From the NCBI GenBank assembly GCA_029834535.1, contig JAQMWT010000021.1:1-64000 (forward strand): a stretch of DNA of 64,000 nucleotides. Direction: 5' to 3'. Position 1 is the stretch's first letter, and every line of letters begins with the position of its first letter. Below the pieces are notes generated by a model. That model was given only the letters and a program-made list of their open reading frames with translations, was not told the DNA's origin and did not search any database. Positions 49,416-59,000 of this stretch are shown piece after piece. This stretch comes from Chrysophaeum taylorii (Eukaryota > Sar > Pelagophyceae > Pelagomonadales > Pelagomonadaceae). Position numbers and translations under genes: made by a program.

Positions 49416-50819
49416 ATGAATTCAATGGCTACGGGGACGACACTCCTAGTTGGGGCGACGGCGGGGGTCGCACTCGTGCTAGCCACCCAGAGCCTCGCCC
49501 GCAAGCGTCTCAAGAGGAGCGTGGTTCTGAAAAAGCGCGAGGACCACCCTTCTGAAGAAGAAGAAGAAGAAGAGCGGATAAAAATATCACCTTCGGACGT
49601 GGCGGTGGTGAACACGACGGTCCTGCGGGCCGAGGTGCCCCCGGAACAGTGCATTCGGTGGGCCGCCGAGGCTTTTGGGGAGGGGCTCGTGATGTCGACG
49701 TCGTTCGGGATGCAGAGCGCAGTGCTCCTCCACATGGCGACCCGGTTACTTCCGAACATTCCGGTGATCTGGATAGACACGGGCTACCTCCACCGCGAGA
49801 CCTATCTGTTCGCCCAGCACCTCGCGAAAAGACTCGACCTCCAGCTCCGGGTGTACCAGTCGGACATGTCGCCCGCGCGCATGGAGGCTCTCCACGGCAA
49901 GCTCTGGCAACGGGACGACGACGTCTCGCATCGCGTTTACGGGGCCGTGCGAAAGGTCGCCCCCATGAACCGCGCGCTCCAGGAACTCGGGGCGCGCGCG
50001 ATGCTGTCGGGGATCCGCAAGTCCCAGACCGACCACCGCTCCACCCTCGACAGGCTCACGTACCATCCGAACGGACATTTTCGCGTTCATCCGTTACTTC
50101 ACTGGACCAAGAGCGACGTCGACGACTACATCGCCGCGCACAAACTCCCGTACCACCCCCTCAAACGCAAGGGCTACGTCTCGGTCGGCGACGCCCATTC
50201 CACGAAACCTCTCGACACGACGACGCCCGTCGACGACCGCGCCGACCGCGCGACCCGCTTCGGCGGCAAGCGCCAGGAATGCGGCCTTCACACCGAGAAC
50301 GGCATGGGTCTCGACGAGATGCTCCGCAAGGTTCTCGACGAACCTACCACCCACGTCGTCGCGAGAGACGATCGCCCCATCATCGGCACCGGCGAGGGCT
50401 TCGAGATCTACGGTCGCCCGTCGTGTCGCTTCTGCGAGGCCGCTCGACGCATCCTCGCTTCGCGCAACCTCCCCTACGCCTGGACAACGATGCAGCGCTT
50501 CAATCAAACTCTCGGCAAACTCGAGCCCCCCGACGTCGACGGCGTCCACGTTGTTTCCCGCGCCGACGTCGAGCGACGCGTCCAGCGCGCCGCTCCCGGA
50601 TCGCCGCCTATCGAGACCGTACCTCAAATCTTCGAGGATGGCGAGTACGTCGGCGGTTTCGCCGAGCTTTGCGTCGCCCTCAGAGTTCCCAAGACCATCG
50701 TCGACGTCGCGCTCCTCGACATCGGCGGCCTCGCCGCCAACGAACACGGCTGGGCTAACACCTGGAACGTCAAACCCTCTCTTCGTCGCGGTCCCTCCCT
50801 CAACACCATCTTCCAATGA
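49416..50819 (+). CDS. PAPS reductase-glutaredoxin fusion, 467 aa
   Basis: A hydrophobic N-terminus (TLLVGATAGVALVLATQ) followed by basic residues suggests a membrane or targeting segment. The reductase domain (about 60-295) has the P-loop-like MSTSFGMQSAVLL, WIDTGYLHRETY, VRKVAPMNRAL, LSGIRKSQTDHRS, GYVSVGDAHST and the active-site ECGLH (Cys 289). The CC and CxxC cluster ligands of [4Fe-4S] APS reductases are absent, as in E. coli CysH-type PAPS reductases and the iron-free APR-B form. Residues 325-440 form a glutaredoxin: GRPSCRFCEAARRIL (CxxC 337-340), TVPQIFEDGEYVGG. It would reduce activated sulfate to sulfite with the fused domain as electron donor. APS versus PAPS use is uncertain. Confidence 0.88.
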   Translation: MNSMATGTTLLVGATAGVALVLATQSLARKRLKRSVVLKKREDHPSEEEEEEERIKISPSDVAVVNTTVLRAEVPPEQCIRWAAEAFGEGLVMSTSFGMQSAVLLHMATRLLPNIPVIWIDTGYLHRETYLFAQHLAKRLDLQLRVYQSDMSPARMEALHGKLWQRDDDVSHRVYGAVRKVAPMNRALQELGARAMLSGIRKSQTDHRSTLDRLTYHPNGHFRVHPLLHWTKSDVDDYIAAHKLPYHPLKRKGYVSVGDAHSTKPLDTTTPVDDRADRATRFGGKRQECGLHTENGMGLDEMLRKVLDEPTTHVVARDDRPIIGTGEGFEIYGRPSCRFCEAARRILASRNLPYAWTTMQRFNQTLGKLEPPDVDGVHVVSRADVERRVQRAAPGSPPIETVPQIFEDGEYVGGFAELCVALRVPKTIVDVALLDIGGLAANEHGWANTWNVKPSLRRGPSLNTIFQ

Positions 50820-51149
50820 AAGCAGCCCGCGACAAAAGAAAAAAAAAAAAAAAAGTCACGCTCTACCGTCATCATACCATCTTCTTTCCTTCTTGTCGTC
50901 GCTCTTCCTGACTGCCACTTGTTGCTCGAATAAATCGAAGTTGTTGTTGTTGTTGATTATTCTTTTTTCGCCTCGCGACATCCACGCGCATGCATGCATG
51001 CGGAATGACGGCGCGACGCGCCCCTCTGCTGCTTCTTCGGGGCGAATGGAATGAGAATGAACCAATCAATCTCTACGACTGGTTTCTTTCTCATTAATTA
51101 AGAACATCATCTACTATAACTCGCCACGTCTTTTTTTTCGTCGACCAAC
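50820..51149. other. Intergenic between convergent genes
   Basis: It contains a 15-base A run at 50839-50855, a TTG repeat at 50941-50955 and a GCATGCATGC palindrome near 50989-51000. No gene is seen. It holds the 3' ends of the PAPS reductase and xylulokinase transcripts. Confidence 0.5.
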
Positions 51150-52734
51150 TCAGAGCAGTGGCGGGCGTCCGAAGAGGTCTGCGCCGCGCTGGTTGTGGAG
51201 TTCAAAGGCTTGGTCGTAGGCAGATTTGAGGGCGGGATCAGGGTCGACGGTGGCAACGACGGGAGCGTCGTGATTTTCGCGAATCCACTCGGCAACGTCG
51301 GCCGCGCCCGCTACGAGCGCGGCCGCCTGCAGAGCGGCTCCGAGGGCCGCCGACTCGGGTTGGGCAGGGACGGCAACCTGAACCTGGCAGGCGTCCGCAA
51401 CGATCTTCCGCCAGAGGGGGCTCTTGCTCCCGCCGCCGACGAGGCGAAGCTGGTCGCAGCGCGGGACGCCGACGTCCGCCAGAGCCTCGATACCTTTCTT
51501 GAGGGAGAAGGTGGCGCCTTCGAGGGCCGCGCGGTAGAGGAGTCCCGGACGCGCGAGGTGGCCGGGTCGCAGGCCGACGAGGGCGCCGCTCGCCCAGGGC
51601 CAGTTGGGCGTGCGCTCGCCGACGAGATACGGCAAGAACGAGAGGCCGTCGCAGCCGACCTCTTCGGCCGCGGCGAGGGCCGCGATCCCGTCTCTGTCCA
51701 AGCCGTAGCCCTTGCGCACCTCTTCGGGGACGCTCGCGCAGTTGAGCGTACACAGCAGCGGGAGGCCGCCGCCCGCGGCGTCGAGGAAGGGGCACACGAC
51801 GCCCGACGGATCTCGAGCGGCTTCGGGCGACCTCGCGAAGAGCGTCCCGCTCGTGCCGAGGGACGCGGCGGCACGGCCTTGCACCGTCACGCCGCACCCG
51901 AGCGCGCTCATCATGTTGTCGCCCGAGCCCGCCGACACGGGCGTGCCGGGCGCGAGGCCGAGTCTCGCCGCCATCTCGGGCAAAAGATAGCCCGCGGCGT
52001 CCGTCGGCGCGACGAGCGGCGGCAACTTCTCGACCAGCGCCGCGTCCACGAGGGCGGCCGCCTTTTCGTCCCATTCTCGCGCCTCGACGTCCAAGAGCCC
52101 CGTGCCGCTCGCGTCACCGCACTCCATCACCAGTCGCCCCGTGAGTCGCAGATTGAGCCAATCGTGGGGCAGCGCGACGCGATAGAGCCGCGACCACGAT
52201 TCAGGTTCGTTCCGCTTCATCCACAGCAGCTTTGTCGCCGTGAAGGATGCGACGATCCCCCAACCCAGCGCCGACGCGAGCTCCTCCGCCTCGCCCGACG
52301 ACTGAAGAAAAGGTCAAAGCGCGACGGCGGCGTTGTCGCCGCACCTCGGTGTCGCACCACAGCTTGGCCGGACGGAGAACCTCGTACGCCTCGTCGAGCG
52401 CGACTAGCCCGTGCTGCTGCCCGCTCACGCCAATGCCGCGCACGCTGCGCGCCGACGCGGCCTCGAGCGCACCGCGACACGCGGAGACCATGGCGGCCTC
52501 CCACACCCTCGGCTCCTGCTCGGCCTGTCCCCGCCGCTCCTGGATGAGCCCGTAGCTCTCGCTCCCCACGCCCACCACCTCGCGCGAGGTGGCATCGTAC
52601 ACCACGGCCTTGGTCCCCTGCGTCCCGCAGTCGATGCCGAGGTAGAGATCCCCCCGCAGCAGCTGCTGCCGCTGGTGCTGTTGCTGCGAGAGCGCCTCGG
52701 CGCACGCTGCCACCACCAGGGTAAGGAGCGGCAT
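51150..52734 (-). CDS. Xylulokinase (FGGY carbohydrate kinase), two exons
   Basis: Exons 52734-52345 and 52301-51150, joined over a 43-nt GTGCGG...TTCAG intron, give 513 residues. The joined sequence KLWCDTE-SSGEAEELASALGWGI restores the usual xylulokinase reading. Motifs: the N-terminal phosphate loop GIDCGTQGTKAVVYD (33-47), GVSGQQHGLVALD, LPHDWLNLRLTG, GSGDNMMSALGCG and SLGTSGTLFA, then LVGGGSKSPLWRKI for the adenosine site. It phosphorylates D-xylulose to xylulose 5-phosphate. The first 16 residues are hydrophobic (MPLLTLVVAACAEALS) and may be a signal peptide, which is unusual for a soluble kinase and could mean plastid or vacuolar targeting. Divergent from SDHD with a 50-bp spacer. Confidence 0.92.
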
Positions 52735-52784
52735 TTTTTTTTGACCTACCTGCAGCTGTTCACGATAAGAAGAAGAAGAATCAG
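52735..52784. promoter_or_regulatory. 50-bp spacer between xylulokinase and SDHD start codons
   Basis: This is the smallest head-to-head spacer in the window. It includes a run of nine T and GAAGAAGAAGAAT. Both core promoters must overlap each other or the coding sequences. Confidence 0.45.
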
Positions 52785-53323
52785 ATGCTGTGCGTTCATT
52801 TTTCGCGTCGACTCGACGAACAACGACTCGGCAGGTCGCGTATCATTCGCGCCGACGAGGGCGTGCTGGGCGTGCGGGTGTACCACATGCTCAATCTCGG
52901 GGTGCTCTGGCTGACGCCGGTAGCCCTCGTGAGTCCGCCGCCGCTGACCTCGATCTGCGACACCATCATCGCCTTGGCCTTCCCGATCCACGGACGTGAG
53001 TCTTCTGGGTACTTTTTTTGGGACGCACGCCGCCTTTTTCCCTCGCAGACATCGGCATGAACTACGTGCTGGTGCGTGTCGGTGGTAGGCTGATGATGAT
53101 GACTCCTCATGCATGCTACCCGCAGACGGACTACGTCCCCAAAGTGTTCGGTGCGCGTGGCTAGCATTCGGGACGTCATCCTCCTCCTTCAGGCAAGGGG
53201 GCTCGAGGCCCGGCCCGCGTGATCATGCTGGGCGTCACGACCGCGACGACGGCCGGTCTCCTCAAGCTCAACATGGATGGTCCGGGCGTGACCGGTGCCC
53301 TCAAGGCCCTCTGGACAAAGTAA
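52785..53323 (+). CDS. SDHD: Succinate dehydrogenase membrane anchor subunit (CybS/SDHD), four exons
   Basis: Exons 52785-52995, 53049-53071, 53126-53150 and 53193-53323 give 129 residues. The introns are 53, 54 and 42 nt, and two start GTGCG. Exons 2 and 3 are only 23 and 25 nt. The joined product reads RVYHMLNLGVLWLTPVALV (helix 1), then the conserved IHGHIGMNYVLTDYV, in which the His and Asp-Tyr serve haem b and ubiquinone, and ends with VTTATTAGLLKLNMDGPGVTGALKALW, the typical third helix. The N-terminal 25 residues are Arg-rich and fit a mitochondrial presequence. Complex II links the TCA cycle to ubiquinone in the inner membrane. The next gene starts 22 bp after the stop. Confidence 0.88.
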
Positions 53324-53345
53324 AAAGGGTTTAGTAAATAATAAT

Positions 53346-54653
53346 ATGCTGGGTTTGTGGTGGTGGATCAAGGTAATGCCCGCCGCATTGCGTCTGCGCA
53401 ACCAGCACCACAAGGCGGTCCCGTTGGAGGATCTCGCGAGCGTGGTGAGCACGGCGGCGTTCGACGAGGGTCGGTGCGTCTCGCTGCGCGTGGACCGGCC
53501 CTCCTCCGAGGTGTTCCGGGTGACTGGGCGATCGATTGAAGTGCGCAAGAAACGCAAGTTGCAGCTGACGTACAAGCGGCGGGGGGCGTGCGACCTCGTG
53601 GAGAACGTGGGACCCGAAGACTCGGAGGCCGCCGTCGCGCGGGCGCTCGCGTCGGCGTCGCGGGCGACGGCGACGGTCGCGAGCGACGGCCAAGAGGTGC
53701 GACACTCGTGGCGGTCCGGAAAAGGTACCGTCCGGACGACGCGCCGGCCCCGGGCGGGCGCGCCCTCGCTCGAGCACGACCGCGCAAAAAATCGCGTGCT
53801 GGGGTCGCCGCAGTTCTTGGTGGATCTCGGAGTGACCGACGCTCGCGGCGCGGCGCGTCCCGGTCGCGAGCGCAAGCTCGCGCAGATCCGGCGCTTCGCC
53901 GAGGTCCTGTCGCACGCGACGGACCTCGACAACGCGACCATCGTCGACATGGGCTGCGGACGGGGGTACCTGACCTTCGCGGCCCACGACTTGCTCAAAG
54001 CCCGCGGGGCGCGCGTCGTCGGCGTCGACAGACGGAAGGACCTCGTCGACGAAGCGAACGCCGTCGCCGGGCGCCTCGGCCTCGATGATACCCTCAGCTT
54101 CGAGCAGGCTGATTTGGCTTCCTTCGACCGGCCCTTCGACGTCTTGCTCGCTTTGCACGCCTGCGACACGGCGACCGACGACGCGCTCTTCAAGGCGGCG
54201 TCCCGCGGCGCGCGCGTCGTCCTCGCCGCGCCTTGTTGCCACAAGCAGCTCCGCCCGCAGCTCGAGGCGCATCTCAAACAGCTTCGACGCCAGGAGGAGG
54301 TCGACGATGCGGCGGCGGCGGCCCTCCTCGATATCGCGCGCCACGGCGTCTTCGCGGACCGCCACGCCGAGGCGGTGACCGACGCGATGCGAGCCCTCCT
54401 CTTGGAGATCGCCGGCTTCAACAAGCCAAAAATCATCGACTGGATTCCCCTCGAACACACCGCCAAAAACACCATGCTTATCGCCACCCGCGGCGGCAGG
54501 CCTCCTAGCAAAAAAACCAAGGACGATCTCCGCCGGCGCCTCCGGGCGCTCGCGTCCCACCACGGTGTCTCGGCCCAGCGCCTCGCCACGCTCATGGGGG
54601 AATCTCTGGGGGGGATGATTCACCCCCGGCCCCGGCGGCTCCCCCCCGTCTAG
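53346..54653 (+). CDS. SAM-dependent methyltransferase, Methyltransf_32-like, 435 aa
   Basis: After a basic N-terminal region that includes RKKRKLQLTYKRRG, the class I methyltransferase fold begins with motif I IVDMGCGRGYLTF (about 199-211). It continues with RVVGVDRRKDLV (motif II), FDVLLALHACDTATDDAL and VVLAAPCCHKQLRPQ (about 290-304). The paired Cys-Cys-His after motif IV and the LHACDTATD block are typical of the group that includes METTL25/GSTCD-type proteins, some of which act on RNA or ribosomal proteins. The target cannot be predicted. The gene starts 22 bp after SDHD and ends 15 bp before the next ATG. Confidence 0.82.
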   Translation: MLGLWWWIKVMPAALRLRNQHHKAVPLEDLASVVSTAAFDEGRCVSLRVDRPSSEVFRVTGRSIEVRKKRKLQLTYKRRGACDLVENVGPEDSEAAVARALASASRATATVASDGQEVRHSWRSGKGTVRTTRRPRAGAPSLEHDRAKNRVLGSPQFLVDLGVTDARGAARPGRERKLAQIRRFAEVLSHATDLDNATIVDMGCGRGYLTFAAHDLLKARGARVVGVDRRKDLVDEANAVAGRLGLDDTLSFEQADLASFDRPFDVLLALHACDTATDDALFKAASRGARVVLAAPCCHKQLRPQLEAHLKQLRRQEEVDDAAAAALLDIARHGVFADRHAEAVTDAMRALLLEIAGFNKPKIIDWIPLEHTAKNTMLIATRGGRPPSKKTKDDLRRRLRALASHHGVSAQRLATLMGESLGGMIHPRPRRLPPV

Positions 54654-54668
54654 GAGCCAAAAGAAGTT

Positions 54669-55407
54669 ATGGTGGTGTTCGGTCTCTCTGGTTCACCACC
54701 AGCAGCAGCAGCAGCAGCAGCAGCTGATGGACCGATCCAGCCCGACGCCGTGTTCTGGGACGAGGATGGCGTGCTGCGGTACGATGCGTCGTCGGTGACG
54801 CGGGACCGGGACGGAGAACTGCGGCGCGTCGTCGAGGCCGACGCCGCCGCCGCCGAGTCAGACGACCTCGACGAGTGGTACATCGTCGACGCCGGGTGGA
54901 TGCGAGCCTGGCTCGCGTACGCCGACCGGACCGTCTACGCCGAGCGGTCGAGCCCGGCGCCCGGGCCCGTCCGGAACGAGCGACTCCTCAAAGACGGTCT
55001 CCCCAAAGAGGGCCTCCTCCTCGAGTCCTTCTCGTCCTCAAAAGGAGGCAAAGGTCACTACCGTCGCGTCAACGCGCGCGTCTGGCGCGTGCTCTGCGAG
55101 CTCTACCCAGGGAGCGGGCCCGCCATCCGGGCCGCCAAGCCCTACGACCCCGCGCGTTGGGTGGTCGACGGCGCTTCGCGGCCGCCGGTCGAATCGTCGG
55201 ACGCGGGCGGCGAATTCTCCGAACCCGCCATCGAGCTGCGGCCTCGCCCCTCGGGCGTCGCCCCCGCCGACAACCCCATGGTCGTCACGTGAGTAGCACC
55301 GTTTTTTTTTTTTGGGGCGGGGATGCTGTTCTTCTCCACCTTCCACCTCTAGGTCCCCCGTTTTCCCCAAGGCGATGGCGGTCTCCTCCTATGCCTCCGC
55401 CGCTTAA
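54669..55407 (+). CDS. DUSP-domain protein, two exons
   Basis: Exon 1 54669-55288 and exon 2 55353-55407, separated by a 64-nt GTGAGT...TCTAG intron, give about 224 residues. Residues of about 67-160 form a DUSP domain as found in ubiquitin-specific proteases: WYIVDAGWMRAWLAYA, PGPVRNERLL, HYRRVNARVWRVLCELYPGSGPAI. There is no catalytic USP domain, so this is a free-standing DUSP protein, perhaps an adaptor in ubiquitin signalling. The N-terminus has an Ala run coded by GCA repeats. Without splicing the protein would end eighteen residues earlier. Its stop codon overlaps the stop codon of the convergent ankyrin gene. Confidence 0.75.
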
Positions 55408-55991
55408 ACATAAGGTGTGTTGCGAATGAAGCCCTGGGTGCACGAAATGCGCTGGGGGGGCTCCTGGAGGTGATCGAGAATAAGGTCGCGGACTCGGCGA
55501 TCGGCCGCCATCTCGTGAGCTAAAAGCGGCTCCCCCGTGCGGAAGCAGACCGCGGCGGGGTTCGCGCCCGACTGGAGGAGGACCTCGACGATCTCGTAGT
55601 TCCCGCGCGCGGCGGCCTCGTGGAGAGCCTGCCAGCGAAAACGCGCGGGACCGGCCCACGCGTTCAACGACGCTCCCCCAAAAACTAATTCTTCGACCAC
55701 CGCGGCCTCGCTGTTCAGGAGCACGGCCACGTGGAGCGGCGTGTTACCCTCGAGCCGCGCGTTCACGCTCGCGGGATGGCCCCGCACCGCGATTCGCACT
55801 TCCGCCGGGTCACCGCGGGCGAGAGCCTCAAAGATTCCGGGGACTCCCGACCCGTTGGTCGTCTCCGCGAGCGCCGTCCGCTGCCGTTTCCGCGGACCGT
55901 AACCCTCGCATCGCCGACAACACCACCCGCCATCGGGTTGGAGGCTTCCGCAGTGGGAGCACGTCGTCGGCGGGAAAGACGTTCGTGCCAT
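55404..55991 (-). CDS. Ankyrin-repeat protein with N-terminal zinc ribbon, 195 aa
   Basis: An N-terminal CxxC pair (TCSHCGSLQPDGGWCCRRC) looks like a small zinc ribbon, followed by basic GPRKRQR. Ankyrin repeats follow: EGNTPLHVAVLLNSEAAVVEELVFGG, then RWQALHEAAARGNYEIVEVLLQSGANPAA, plus weaker ones on either side. Such repeats bind other proteins; the partner is unknown. The start is the first ATG (MARTSFPP); the frame is open seven codons upstream to a TTG. The 3' end overlaps that of the DUSP gene by three bases within a shared TTAA. Confidence 0.75.
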   Translation of the reverse strand: MARTSFPPTTCSHCGSLQPDGGWCCRRCEGYGPRKRQRTALAETTNGSGVPGIFEALARGDPAEVRIAVRGHPASVNARLEGNTPLHVAVLLNSEAAVVEELVFGGASLNAWAGPARFRWQALHEAAARGNYEIVEVLLQSGANPAAVCFRTGEPLLAHEMAADRRVRDLILDHLQEPPQRISCTQGFIRNTPYV

Positions 55992-56025
55992 AATACTTGG
56001 CTTCAAACTCAACGATCCGTTGAAC

Positions 56026-59000
56026 TTATTGTTTAATCCGGGGGGGCGGCGGCGGCGGTTTCCAGCCGGCTGGTCGACCTGCCTCTTCTTCTTCTTCTGG
56101 AAGCACTACTGGTTCGTTCCTCTTTGAAGGGGGGACGCGGCGGCCCTTTGTCTTTATTGACCCCCGTCGCCGCACAGGCCGCGACACTTGCTCGAGCCTC
56201 CCCAGGAGGTCATCAAGTTCGGTGCGGATTTCGGTCGACGTCCGTGGCTTTTTGCGCACCCTTTCTCCTTCGCGTCCGGAGGAGGAGGTCGCCGGGCCGT
56301 CCTCGGCTTCCTGGGACTCTTTCTTTTGCTGGTCCGATTCTTCTTTGAAACCCGTCGTCGGTTCTTGTTCTTGTTGTTGTTGTTGTTGTTGTTGTTCCTT
56401 TTTGCTCGGACCGCCGAAGACGCTCTCGAGCGCCGAGACGATCGCGGAGCCCTTATTCAGCCTTCCTACGTGCGAACTTGGCGGCTTTTTGGTTGGAGGA
56501 GAGCTTTTGCGGAATATAGACTCGAGGTCTTTGGCAACCTTGAGCGCGTTGACGTCGAGCTTCGCGACCTCAAAGCCGCGAGGAGGAGGAGTTTGTTTCT
56601 TGCTGCCGAAGCTCGCGAGCAACGAAGCTTGCTTCTCGCGAAACGATACTACCGTCCTCTCGATTGCGGGTGGTGCCCGATATGCTGGGGGTGGTCCCAC
56701 CACCTCGTCAGGATTCGCGGAGAGCTCGGCGTCGAAGGGGGGAGCCACGGGCAGCCCCCAGCGCGCGCAGGAGTCGATCGCGTCGCACTCGGCGAGCGCG
56801 GCCGCGTCGACAGTCGCGGCGTCCGCGGCCGCCGCCTCCTCTCGAGCGCGGTTGCGCTCGGACGCGATGCGACGATACGCGCTGCTCGCCGCCGTCGCGC
56901 GTCCACGCGCGTCAGCATCCGCCTTTTTGACCGCGCGCGCCGCCGCTGTCCGGACGTCGCGGTCGAGCCTCGCGCGCTCGAGTTCTGCGTCGAGCGCGGC
57001 AACGCGAGCACGCTTCTCGTCCGCGACGCGCTGCGGCCGGAGCGCTCGCGCGCGCATCGCCTCGACCTCCGTCTGCGACGGGTACGAGTACGCCGAGTGA
57101 CAGAGGTGTGCAGCGGCGTTGGCGTCGCTATCGAGCTTCGAAAACGCCTCGGACGCTCGCGCGCGCCGCTCGTGCTCGGCCTGAAGCGTGTTTTGGATCG
57201 ACGACCGCACCTCGTCGAACGCGCGTCGCGTGATCTTAAACACCGTCACCGCGCCGACGCACCGTACGCTCGCGGCGCGAGGCTCGTCGCGTAGCAGCGC
57301 GCGCTCGCCAAAATAGGCGTTGGCCGCTAGTCGCGCGACCTCGGTACCGCGCGTCGCGCACGCGCACGTCCCGCGCGCGATGACGTAGAACGCGTCCCCG
57401 ACGTCGCCCTCGCGAATGACGTAGGCGTCGTGCGGGAACGTCTCGACGACAACGGCCTCGCACAAGCGCTCGAGCTCGGGTCGCGACAGCTGCGAGAGCC
57501 CTTCGACGCGCGCGAGCGTCTTCGCGAGCGTCAGAGATGATCGCGTTTTATCCTGCTGCTGCTGCTGCTGCTGCTGCCCCGGCATCGCTTCGGCGTGCTG
57601 GAGGCCTTTGGCCAGCGCTGCGCGCCAGCGCCGCACGCGCGACTCGGGCTCCTCGGCGTTGCCCGGGATGTCGCGGTCCGACGGCGGCACCGCGGCAGAG
57701 ACGGCGGCGTACACGGCGCGCAGCTCGCCCACGGTGTACTCCTCGAACAGCCGGTCCCCATACCGCAAGAAGTCACCCGTGGTGAGGTGCTCGGGCCGCG
57801 CGACCGCGACGTGGAGGAGCTTGCGGAGCACGAGTCGCTCGCACAACCGTAGTGGGTACGCGAGCTTTGGCGACTCTTCACTCCCGTAGCGCGCGGCGGC
57901 CGCCGCCCGGACGTCCGCCGCAGTTCTGCGGGAGACGTCCACCGGCATGCAACGCCGAAGGGCGCGTAAACAGATGGCATGAATGTCGCGGTTGGCGTCC
58001 GCCCACGTCTTCTCGGCTTGGACTCGAGCGGCCACGCGGCCCGGCGCGGCGTCGCGTCGTCGCCGCCAACGCTCCACCGACGCTTCGGCCCGCGCTGCCT
58101 CTGCAGTGAGCCGCGATACTTCTGCCGACTGCTGGCGAATCGCGGCCTCCACCTCGCGCCGCGCTGTCGGCAGCCTTCGGCGCTCCTCCACAACTGGCAG
58201 CGCGATCGCTAGAAGCTCGGCGCCGTCGACGTCGCCCTCGAGTTTCTCGACCTCGAGTTTGAGCATTTCCTTGGAGGCGGCGTTGTTGTTGAGTGCTTTG
58301 GCCGCGCTGTGGGTTCGCAGGACGTCACGGACGCGCCGGGCTCCCTGCGCGAGATCCGTCAGCGCTTCGTATTCGCGCTGCGCCGCAGCGAGCCGTTTCT
58401 CTGATTCGACCAACTCGTCGGTGCCGCGGCTGGTCTCAATCCGCCAGCGCACGGCCTCGTCGTCCTCTTGGCTCGCCTTGCGTAGCACGGCCAGCCGGGC
58501 GAGAGCGCCGTTCAGCGCCGCCACGCCCGACGTCCATCGAGCGTTCGTTCGCAGCGACGGCGGTGCCGTTTCCTCGAAGACGCTCGCCACTCCGTCCGCC
58601 AGCGCCAACGCGATCGGCCCGCTCGCCGCTGCCTCCGACCTGACAAGACTCGCCAAGCAACTTGCCCTCGACCCTCCCGTAGCGGCGGAGTTGTTCAGCT
58701 GTTGCTCGGCGTCCCGGGCCTCGTCACCCTCGAGTCCATCGATCGTCCCGAGTATCTGGAGCGCTTCCGCCTCCTCGGCAGTTGTTGTTGTGCCAGGATG
58801 CAACGCTACCTTGTCTCGTACGACTTGCTCCGCTCGGCGTCGTAGCTGCCATAGAAGCGCACACGTCCGAAAGCACGTCGTCGTCGTCGAAGAGACGATA
58901 TCCTCTTCGGGATGATTGTTGATGCCGTGTGTCGCGGCTACCAAAGTCAGGGCGTAGCTTATTTCGGCGCGGGCACGTCGTCGGTCCAAGGTGGTGTCGG

